A stretch of 8,642 nucleotides of DNA, taken from Chloroflexia bacterium (lineage in GTDB: Bacteria; Chloroflexota; Chloroflexia; Thermomicrobiales; JALYUS01). The notes beneath the pieces were generated by a model. That model was given only the letters and a program-made list of their open reading frames with translations, did no database searches and was not told the origin of the DNA. How positions within the stretch are numbered: the first letter of the stretch is position 1; every line of letters starts with the position of its first letter. Below, piece after piece: positions 1-4,466 of the stretch. The DNA lies in NCBI GenBank assembly GCA_025928215.1, contig JAICJW010000186.1, forward strand, positions 1-8,642, in the 5' to 3' direction. Made by a program: the position numbers and the translations under genes.

Positions 1-1
1 C

Positions 2-289
2 GGAGCGTAAGGTCTCAGGCGAATCAGGTGTGCTCGCAAAGAGGTCCTTCCACTCAGCATTACCGTTCTCAAAAGTCGTTCTCGCTCCATACGCTGCCAT
101 ATCCTCATATTCGATCATCATGATGACGGGGCCGGTATCCGGTCCGGGAACCGTGTCGCGGAAGAGGCGAAACGATGTGGACTGCACCTCGCTCGCAAAT
201 CGCGGACTGGCCGCTTCCGAGAGTTTCGCCATGAAATCATCCATCCGCCCTGGTTTCACGTCGTACGTAAAGATTGCGATCACCGCCAT
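2..289 (-). CDS. Small dimeric alpha/beta-barrel (NIPSNAP/monooxygenase-like) protein, 3' end cut by window
   Basis: Only the first 96 codons are present; the gene runs off the left edge. The ATG at 289-287 follows an ideal Shine-Dalgarno sequence (AGGAGG at 303-298, 8 bases before the start). The protein opens with MAVIAIFTYDVKPGRMDDFM, then a helix (about residues 15-30), a strand with FRLF (40-43), PGPDTGPVIMMIEYEDMAAYG (48-68) and ENGNAEWKDLF (75-85). This beta-alpha-beta-beta layout, with one strand ending in EYEDM, is that of short ferredoxin-fold proteins that dimerise into an alpha/beta barrel (antibiotic-biosynthesis monooxygenase, NIPSNAP and related uncharacterised families). I see no catalytic residue that fixes a reaction, so the substrate is unknown. 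It is transcribed divergently from the sugar isomerase, so the two may share regulation. The fold assignment is by pattern only. Confidence 0.8.
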   Translation of the reverse strand, partial: MAVIAIFTYDVKPGRMDDFMAKLSEAASPRFASEVQSTSFRLFRDTVPGPDTGPVIMMIEYEDMAAYGARTTFENGNAEWKDLFASTPDSPETLRS

Positions 290-382
290 ACCACCTACCT
301 CCTCAGTCTCTCGAATGCCAACAAACCGTATGATAGTCCGTTCGGGCCACTACATGCCGACTCCGCACTATGAATGCAGCAA

Positions 383-411
383 TAGACCCTGACACTCTCC
401 GCTCATACAAT
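383..411 (+). promoter_or_regulatory. Putative sigma70-type promoter of the isomerase-rhaM operon
   Basis: TAGACC (383-388, 4 of 6 matches to the -35 consensus) is separated by 17 bases from TACAAT (406-411, 5 of 6 for the -10). Transcription would start near 418 and give a leader of about 32 bases before the ATG at 450. The rest of the divergent gap (290-449) shows no strong palindrome. On the opposite strand a TATCAT hexamer near 330 could be the -10 for the leftward gene, but it has no convincing -35. Confidence 0.5.
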
Positions 412-449
412 GCTGACAACGGCATCGTTGGGTACGTGGGAGAGAGGCA

Positions 450-1889
450 ATGGAGCGGAAGCGGCGGTTGGCGGCGCGAGTCGGGGTGTTCGGGGTTGGG
501 CTGGCAGCGTACTGGCCGCAGTTTCCGGGGCTGCGCGAGCGGCTGGTCGGCTATCAGCGCGCTGTCGAGGCGCATCTTACCGAATTGGGCGCGGAGGTAA
601 TCTCTGCCGGGCTGATAGACACGCCGGAAGGAGGGCGAGGAGCGGGCGAGCAGTTCGCGCGGGAGAATCTCGATCTCATCGTCTGCTCTATCGGCACATA
701 TGCGACCTCCTCGCAAGTCCTGCCCGTCGTGCAGCGGCAACACGCGCCCGTGCTCGTCCTCAATCTCCAACCCGTCGCTGCGCTCGACTACGACCATACC
801 GACACGGCGGAGTGGCTGGCGAACTGCACCGCCTGTGCCGTCCCGGAACTGGCGGGCGTTTTCGCGCGGGCGCGCATCCCGTTCAATGTCGTCACCGGCA
901 CGCTCTATGACGACGAGCGCGCGTGGGGCGCGATTGGCGAGTGGGTGACAGCGGCGAGTGTCGCGCGGACGGTGCGGCGAGCGCGGTTCGGCTTCCTCGG
1001 CCACACCTATCCGGGCATGCTTGATATGCACACCGACATCGCGATGCATCAAGCGCAACTCGGCACGCACATCGAACTCCTCGAAATGGAGGACCTGCAA
1101 ACCCGCGTTGAAGCGGCGACGGACGCCGAAACTGCGGCGAAGGAGGCGGAGATCCGCGCCACATTCACCTTTGCCGAACCGGGCAGCGACCCGATTGCTG
1201 CGCCCGTCACGGACGACGCGCTGAATCGCGCCGCGCGGATCGCCTGTGGATTGGAGCGGATGGCGGACGACTTCGCGTTGGACGGACTCGCCTATTACTA
1301 TCGCGGGCTGGACAATGGCCCGTTTGAGCAACTGGCGGCGGGGCTGATCGTCGGCAACTCGCTCCTGACGGCGCGCGGTATCCCGACGGCGGGCGAGGGT
1401 GATCTACAAACATGCGTCGCGATGCTCATTATGGATCGGCTCGGCGTCGGTGGTTCGTTCACGGAGTTCATGGCGATGGATTTCAACGACGACATTCTCC
1501 TGATGGGGCACGATGGCCCCGGCCACCTCGCGATCAGCGCCGCGCCGCCGACGCTGCGGGCGCTGGAAGTTTTCCACGGCAAGCGCGGCGGCGGGCTTTC
1601 CGTCGAATTTACTGTCCGGACCGGGCCAGTGACGATCCTCGGCTTGACGCAGACGGCGGAGGGCCGCTTGAAACTGCTCGCGGCGGAAGGCGAGTGCCTC
1701 CCCGGCCCCGTCCTCCGCACCGGCAACACGAACTCGCGCCTGCAATTCCCCGGTGGCCCCGCCGCCTTCATCGAACGCTGGTGCGCTGAAGGTCCGACGC
1801 ACCACGTCGCCCTCGGTCTCGGCCACCAGACGAGCACGCTCCGCAAACTGAGCCGCATGCTCGGTCTCGATCTGGCGGTCGTGGAGTAA
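450..1889 (+). CDS. L-fucose/L-arabinose isomerase family protein
   Basis: A 479-residue cytosolic ketol-isomerase of the L-fucose/L-arabinose isomerase superfamily, about the usual length for an AraA-type enzyme (around 500). These enzymes interconvert an aldose and a ketose at a bound metal, usually Mn2+. Metal/catalytic positions can be matched to E. coli AraA: Glu316 in GEGD (AraA Glu306), Glu339 in GGSFTEF (Glu333), His354 in MGHDGPGH (His350) and His452 in THHVALGLGH (His450). Spacings between them are close to AraA, and no ligand residue is missing. The N-terminal half (RVGVFGVGLAAYWPQF, later GFLGHTYPGMLDMHTD at about 181-196) has the Rossmann-like fold of the family. The start has a GGAG about 7 bases upstream. 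A rhamnose mutarotase gene follows 91 bases downstream, so the substrate is more likely a 6-deoxyhexose such as L-rhamnose or L-fucose than arabinose. That is inference from the neighbour; the specificity cannot be read from the sequence. Confidence 0.9.
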   Translation: MERKRRLAARVGVFGVGLAAYWPQFPGLRERLVGYQRAVEAHLTELGAEVISAGLIDTPEGGRGAGEQFARENLDLIVCSIGTYATSSQVLPVVQRQHAPVLVLNLQPVAALDYDHTDTAEWLANCTACAVPELAGVFARARIPFNVVTGTLYDDERAWGAIGEWVTAASVARTVRRARFGFLGHTYPGMLDMHTDIAMHQAQLGTHIELLEMEDLQTRVEAATDAETAAKEAEIRATFTFAEPGSDPIAAPVTDDALNRAARIACGLERMADDFALDGLAYYYRGLDNGPFEQLAAGLIVGNSLLTARGIPTAGEGDLQTCVAMLIMDRLGVGGSFTEFMAMDFNDDILLMGHDGPGHLAISAAPPTLRALEVFHGKRGGGLSVEFTVRTGPVTILGLTQTAEGRLKLLAAEGECLPGPVLRTGNTNSRLQFPGGPAAFIERWCAEGPTHHVALGLGHQTSTLRKLSRMLGLDLAVVE

Positions 1890-1913
1890 CAAGTAACAAG
1901 TCCAAAGTAACAA
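1886..1913 (+). repeat. Heptanucleotide tandem repeat, four units, one degenerate
   Basis: Units GTAACAA (1886-1892), GTAACAA (1893-1899), GTCCAAA (1900-1906) and GTAACAA (1907-1913) lie in strict 7-base register. The first contains the isomerase TAA stop codon (1887-1889). A fifth, inverted copy (TTGTTAC, 1938-1944) lies in the right arm of the palindrome that begins here. It resembles the short tandem heptamers found between genes in some cyanobacteria and filamentous bacteria, but I cannot assign it to a named family. Confidence 0.8.
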
Positions 1914-1952
1914 GGGACGCAGCTACGACTCGTTCCTTGTTACTTTGAACTT
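1898..1952 (+). repeat. Long palindrome / intercistronic hairpin between isomerase and rhaM
   Basis: Left arm 1898-1919 pairs with right arm 1931-1952: 4 pairs, one A-C mismatch (1902/1948), then 17 continuous pairs (1903-1919 with 1931-1947) of which one is G-U. The loop is 11 bases (1920-1930). In RNA this is a very stable hairpin ending 16 bases before the rhaM Shine-Dalgarno sequence. No T-run follows on either strand, so it is not a standard intrinsic terminator. It could be a REP-like or miniature mobile element remnant, or an RNA processing or stability element that sets the isomerase/rhaM ratio. Confidence 0.85.
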
Positions 1953-1980
1953 TCGACTCGCGACTGACAAGGAGTGCCCC

Positions 1981-2301
1981 ATGCAACGCGTTTGTTTCCT
2001 TCTCCAGGTTCGGCCCGAGCGATTGGCGGACTACAAGCGAGAGCATCAGGCCGTCTGGCCCGCGATGTTGGACGCATTGCGAGAAACAGGCTGGCGGAAT
2101 TACTCGCTCTTCTTGCGGGATGACGGGCTGCTTGTCGGCTACTTCGAAACGCCCGATCTCCAGGACGCGCTCAATGGTATGGCGTCACGTGAGATCAACG
2201 AACGGTGGCAGGCGCACATGGCCCCCTTCTTCGTGGATCTCGGCGACCGCCGCCCCGATGAGGGTTTCCTGCGGCTGGCGGAGATTTTCCATCTGGATTG
2301 A
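1981..2301 (+). CDS. rhaM: L-rhamnose mutarotase
   Basis: A 106-residue protein of the RhaM family, which interconverts the alpha and beta anomers of L-rhamnose in the cytosol and so feeds the sugar isomerase. Length matches E. coli RhaM (104 residues). The active-site positions fall at the same numbers as in E. coli: Tyr18, His22 (proton donor) and Trp76. Family patterns HQAVWPAML (22-30), NYSLFL (40-45) and MASREINERWQ (67-77) are present; E. coli Trp77 is Gln here. The fold is a dimeric alpha/beta barrel. I chose the ATG at 1981 because AAGGAG (1969-1974) lies 6 bases upstream. An in-frame TTG at 1945 would add 12 residues but lies inside the palindrome's right arm and has no ribosome site. 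It is probably co-transcribed with the upstream isomerase. No kinase, aldolase or transporter for rhamnose is in the window. Confidence 0.93.
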   Translation: MQRVCFLLQVRPERLADYKREHQAVWPAMLDALRETGWRNYSLFLRDDGLLVGYFETPDLQDALNGMASREINERWQAHMAPFFVDLGDRRPDEGFLRLAEIFHLD

Positions 2302-2324
2302 CGATGCTCGGCCGCCACGAGGGC

Positions 2325-2359
2325 AAAGAAAACGTGCCCCCAGCCATCAGAGGCACGTT
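2325..2359 (-). terminator. Intrinsic terminator of the HU gene
   Basis: Read on the minus strand, AACGTGCC pairs with GGCACGTT (2359-2352 with 2338-2331, 8 perfect pairs) around a 13-base loop, followed by a T-rich tail (TTTTCTTT, 2332-2325, whose first two T belong to the stem). It begins 19 bases after the HU stop codon. It lies between the convergent ends of rhaM and the HU gene; the T-tail is only on the HU side. Confidence 0.85.
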
Positions 2360-2378
2360 GTCGGAGCGAACGGGGAAG

Positions 2379-2648
2379 CTAGCGGATGGCGTCGAGATCG
2401 CTGCCGAGGCGGAAGCGGACCCGTTTGCGGGCCGCGATCTGAATCTTGCTGTTCGTCTTCGGATTGCGCCCCTCGCGTGCCGCCTGATTGGCGACCTCGA
2501 AGGTGCCGAAGCCGGTGAGGGTGACCTTCTCGCCCTTCTTCAGCTCCTCTTTGATTGATTCAAAGACAGCATTGACCGCCTTCTCTGCTGCTGGCCCGCT
2601 CATACTGGTGTGTGTGGCAACCGATTTCACCAGATCTGACTTGTGCAT
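2379..2648 (-). CDS. HU family DNA-binding protein
   Basis: An 89-residue nucleoid protein of the HU/IHF family, a dimer that bends and packages DNA; the length is typical (about 90). The helical body (MHKSDLVKSVATHTSMS..AAEKAVNAVFESIKEELKKGEKV) is followed by LTGFGTFEV (44-52) and the DNA-binding arm with GRNPKTNSKIQI (60-71). Pro63, which intercalates into the minor groove, is present. After the arm tip the sequence is AARKRVRFRLGSDL (72-85), where Bacillus-type HU has a proline-containing PASKVPAFKPGKAL; this makes it richer in arginine. The ATG at 2648 is preceded by a perfect AGGAGG (2661-2656), 7 bases away. An in-frame ATG at 2696 would add 16 residues but has no comparable ribosome site. 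The gene has its own promoter and terminator and is probably monocistronic. Confidence 0.95.
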   Translation of the reverse strand: MHKSDLVKSVATHTSMSGPAAEKAVNAVFESIKEELKKGEKVTLTGFGTFEVANQAAREGRNPKTNSKIQIAARKRVRFRLGSDLDAIR

Positions 2649-2698
2649 AACCTTTCCTCCTTCGCGTGCGGCGATGCTCCCTCTGACCGCACCCATTT

Positions 2699-2725
2699 AT
2701 CCAGTACGAACAGTATGTACTGGAT
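2699..2725 (-). promoter_or_regulatory. Perfect inverted repeat at the predicted 5' end of HU mRNA
   Basis: ATCCAGTAC (2699-2707) is exactly complementary to GTACTGGAT (2717-2725) around a 9-base centre. Given the -10 at 2742-2737, transcription should start near 2730, so the repeat occupies about +5 to +31. It is either an operator for an autoregulator or other repressor, or a 5'-terminal mRNA stem-loop that would slow decay from the 5' end. The centre (GAACAGTAT) has no clear match to LexA boxes. Confidence 0.6.
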
Positions 2726-2736
2726 TCTCTCTTCCG

Positions 2737-2764
2737 GTTATACCACGAATGTCGGAAAAGTCAA
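2737..2764 (-). promoter_or_regulatory. Sigma70-type promoter of the HU gene
   Basis: On the minus strand TTGACT (2764-2759, 5 of 6) and TATAAC (2742-2737, 5 of 6) are 16 bases apart. It is the strongest consensus promoter in the window, which suits an abundant nucleoid protein. The leader to the ATG at 2648 would be about 80 bases and contain the 9-bp inverted repeat. Confidence 0.8.
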
Positions 2765-2767
2765 ACA

Positions 2768-2812
2768 GGGCGGGCGAATTGGGCAGTTTTCGCACACCCG
2801 TTCGCCTCGCCC
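2768..2812 (-). terminator. Possible GC-rich hairpin downstream of the dehydrogenase gene
   Basis: On the minus strand GGGCGAGGCGAA (2812-2801) pairs with TTCGCCCGCCC (2778-2768), 11 pairs with one bulged A, loop 22 bases. It is followed by TGTTTGACTTTT, which is only partly T-rich and contains the HU -35 box. It may end or weaken the transcript from the dehydrogenase gene before the HU promoter. The large loop and broken T-run make this a weak call. The rest of the 2649-2901 gap holds the HU promoter and leader and nothing else I can identify. Confidence 0.3.
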
Positions 2813-2901
2813 GCTGCGGATTGACATATCGCCTTTACGCCTTCCCAATCGGCCAAAGCGCATGCGATCACTCATACTTCAGGAAGAGAGTAACACGCTG
2901 C

Positions 2902-3648
2902 TCAATAGGTCGCCCGGCCACCGGAAACGTCGAAAACCGCGCCCGTGCTAAAGGCGCATTCATCGCTCGCCAGCCACGCGACGAGCGCGGCGACTTCCGT
3001 CACCTTCCCCGGCCGGCCCATCGGGATCTTCGCAACCATATAGTCAATTGTCTCCTGCGTCATCTGCGCGAGGATCTCGGTCTCGATCACGGCGGGTGTC
3101 ACGCAGTTGACGCGGACGTTCGTCGTCGCCAATTCCTTGCCGAGCGACTTGGTGAGGCCGATCACCGCCGCTTTCGTCGCACTATAGGCGGCGAGGAAGG
3201 GATTGCCCTCCTTACCCGCGATCGAGGCAATGTTGACAATGCGGCCCCAATCGTTCGCGATCATCTGCGGCACGACGGCGCGGCAACAATTGAAGGTGCC
3301 GGTGAGGTTGACCGCGAGGACGCTCGCCCACTCCTCATTGGTGACCTCGACAAGGGGCTTGTTCGGCCCGACGATGCCCGCATTATTGACGAGTACATCC
3401 ACGCGCCCCCACGTCGCGTGGACATGCCAAACCATCGCATTGACGGCGGCGGCGTCCGTGATGTCGCAGGTGATCGCCTGTGCGTGCTCGCCGAGCGCTT
3501 GCGCGGCGGCGTTCGCGGCTGGCCCATCGCGATCCACCATCGCCACGCGATGCCCGTCCGCCAGCAAGCGCTCGGCAATCGCCCGGCCAATCCCGCGCGC
3601 CGCCCCCGTGACAATCGCGACCCGCCCCGTTTGCTGTCCTTCCGGCAT
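2902..3648 (-). CDS. Short-chain dehydrogenase/reductase (SDR), FabG-like
   Basis: A 248-residue classical SDR oxidoreductase. It has the cofactor motif TGAARGIG (14-21), NNAG (88-91) and the catalytic tetrad Asn114, Ser142, Tyr155 and Lys159 in YSATK. Asp39 at the end of the second strand (MVDRDG) points to NAD(H) rather than NADP(H). The C-terminus DVSGGRATY closes the fold. The substrate is not readable: FabG-like ketoacyl reductase, or a sugar or polyol dehydrogenase, are all possible. I chose the ATG at 3648 because AGGAGG (3659-3654) lies 5 bases upstream. The alternative ATG at 3663 gives 253 residues and overlaps the upstream stop codon as TAATG, but has no ribosome site. It follows the HEPN gene by 14 bases and is probably the third gene of that operon, although no functional link is evident. 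Confidence 0.92.
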   Translation of the reverse strand: MPEGQQTGRVAIVTGAARGIGRAIAERLLADGHRVAMVDRDGPAANAAAQALGEHAQAITCDITDAAAVNAMVWHVHATWGRVDVLVNNAGIVGPNKPLVEVTNEEWASVLAVNLTGTFNCCRAVVPQMIANDWGRIVNIASIAGKEGNPFLAAYSATKAAVIGLTKSLGKELATTNVRVNCVTPAVIETEILAQMTQETIDYMVAKIPMGRPGKVTEVAALVAWLASDECAFSTGAVFDVSGGRATY

Positions 3649-3662
3649 CGGTTCCTCCTGCA

Positions 3663-4076
3663 TTATGGATTCGGGTGCGTTTCCGGCGGTAACAAGGAGA
3701 GGACAAAGATATAAAGATCGGTCGCCGATTTCAGCGCCTGATCGAACTCATCCTGGCTCGGTTCAAGGATGTCGTCGGTATAGCGGAATGGGGTCGCATA
3801 TGGCGTGAGCACGTTGGCGGCATCCAGCCACGACTCGAAATGTGGCTCGATAGTTTCTGCTAACGCAACGATCTTGCGAATGTCGTGCGTCTTGGGGAAC
3901 TCCTGGTTATGGAAGACGAGAAAACCTTTGACGGCCTTTTCCGCAGCCTGCTGATAGGGGTAGATCGCCGTATCCAAATAGGGATTGGGGTCGGTTGCCA
4001 AACGACACGCGGAATCAAGGTCACGCTTGGCGATGGCAAACCAACTGAGCACGATTTCGTTATGTGACTTACCCAT
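3663..4076 (-). CDS. HEPN domain protein, partner of the upstream nucleotidyltransferase
   Basis: A 137-residue, mostly helical HEPN-domain protein. The family core is YPYQQAAEKAVKGFLVFHNQEFPKTHDIRKIV (about 39-70), with the typical QQAAEKA..K.FL and KTHD elements. HEPN proteins next to minimal nucleotidyltransferases are known as toxin-antitoxin modules, the HEPN member often being an RNase. The RNase motif of that group (Arg, 4-6 residues, His) is absent: no Arg is followed by His at that spacing anywhere in the protein. It may therefore not be a nuclease, or may belong to the HEPN subgroup of unknown activity. The ATG at 4076 overlaps the last 8 bases of the nucleotidyltransferase gene, which indicates translational coupling, and GGGGAAGG lies about 6 bases upstream. 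An extension to 4268 would lie almost wholly inside the upstream gene and is rejected. Confidence 0.88.
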   Translation of the reverse strand: MGKSHNEIVLSWFAIAKRDLDSACRLATDPNPYLDTAIYPYQQAAEKAVKGFLVFHNQEFPKTHDIRKIVALAETIEPHFESWLDAANVLTPYATPFRYTDDILEPSQDEFDQALKSATDLYIFVLSLLPPETHPNP

Positions 4077-4392
4077 ATAATACCTTCCCCTGCTCAAGGA
4101 TCTGGCCAGCAAGGGAAGCACGGACGTGGCGATATCGCTCAGTCTCGGCGCGCGTCCGAACAACGATATCGGTTGGCTCGACACGAATGCCCCGCAATGC
4201 GCGATAGGCGCGCGTCGCGCGTTGCGTCGGTGAGAGATCACTCTCTGGGACAATGATGAAGAGGTCAATGTCGCTCTCCTCGTTCGGGGTGCCCCAGGCG
4301 TGGGAGCCGAACAGGATGATCTGCTCCGAGTGGAACTCGTCCACCCGGCGGCGGGTCATTTCTTCGAGCAAGGCGGTGTCGAGCGTCTTCAT
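4069..4392 (-). CDS. Minimal nucleotidyltransferase (MNT, antitoxin-type)
   Basis: A 107-residue protein of the polymerase-beta-like minimal nucleotidyltransferase group. The signature is intact: GS at 29-30 in LFGSHAWG, Asp41 and Asp43 in ESDIDLFII, and a third acidic residue Asp75 in PTDIVV. It should bind Mg2+ and a nucleotide; in characterised MNT-HEPN pairs the enzyme transfers AMP groups to the HEPN partner and neutralises it. Here its stop codon lies within the first codons of the HEPN gene (8-base overlap), the usual arrangement of such pairs. No ribosome site precedes the ATG, and the putative -10 box lies only 6 bases upstream, so the message may be leaderless. The antitoxin role is inferred from the pairing, not shown. 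Confidence 0.9.
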   Translation of the reverse strand: MKTLDTALLEEMTRRRVDEFHSEQIILFGSHAWGTPNEESDIDLFIIVPESDLSPTQRATRAYRALRGIRVEPTDIVVRTRAETERYRHVRASLAGQILEQGKVLYG

Positions 4393-4398
4393 GGAGGC

Positions 4399-4407
4399 AG
4401 TATAGCA
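4399..4407 (-). promoter_or_regulatory. Extended -10 promoter giving a probable leaderless MNT-HEPN-SDR mRNA
   Basis: On the minus strand TGC (4407-4405) directly precedes TATACT (4404-4399), an extended -10 element with 5 of 6 consensus matches. The -35 region is weak (CCGTTT at 17-base spacing). Only 6 bases (GCCTCC) separate the -10 from the ATG at 4392, so a start about 7 bases downstream would fall on the A of the start codon. Confidence 0.55.
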
Positions 4408-4416
4408 TCGCGCGTG

Positions 4417-4448
4417 AAGAGAAACGGCCCAGCAGCATTGCCGGGCCG
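4417..4448 (-). terminator. Intrinsic terminator of the S1C protease gene
   Basis: On the minus strand CGGCCC (4448-4443) pairs with GGGCCG (4430-4425). One mismatch follows, then GCA with TGC (4441-4439 with 4434-4432) around a 4-base loop. The tail is TTTCTCTT (4424-4417). It begins 18 bases after the protease stop codon and ends 10 bases before the TG of the MNT promoter, so it insulates the two units. Confidence 0.85.
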
Positions 4449-4466
4449 GGAGGAAGGAATGAACGA

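Noticed and set aside
30..392. Plus-strand open frame of 120 codons at the left edge
   Set aside because: The opposite strand carries a coherent alpha/beta-barrel protein with an AGGAGG site, while this frame has no ribosome site and low-complexity Ser/Arg content.
303..1331. Long minus-strand open frame (342 codons) antisense to the isomerase
   Set aside because: It lies opposite a well-conserved isomerase whose catalytic residues are all present. Its translation is Arg/Pro-rich with no recognisable domain, typical of open antisense frames in GC-rich DNA.
1898..1952. Intrinsic terminator after the isomerase gene
   Set aside because: The hairpin is strong, but no T-tract follows on either strand and rhaM begins 28 bases later with a good ribosome site.
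2699..2725. LexA (SOS) box in the HU leader
   Set aside because: CGAAC is followed by GTAC at a 5-base spacing, which fits neither the CGAAC-N4-GTTCG nor the CTG-N10-CAG consensus.
2821..2849. Perfect TTGACA hexamer at 2821-2826 as a plus-strand promoter
   Set aside because: No acceptable -10 lies 16-18 bases downstream (CCCAAT at best), and the only genes downstream are on the opposite strand.
2488..3714. Plus-strand open frame of 408 codons across the HU and SDR genes
   Set aside because: It is antisense to two clear genes with ribosome sites and runs through the HU promoter; its product shows no domain.
4077..4268. 64-residue N-terminal extension of the HEPN protein
   Set aside because: It would lie inside the nucleotidyltransferase gene in another frame; the HEPN domain starts at the ATG at 4076, which shows the usual short overlap.
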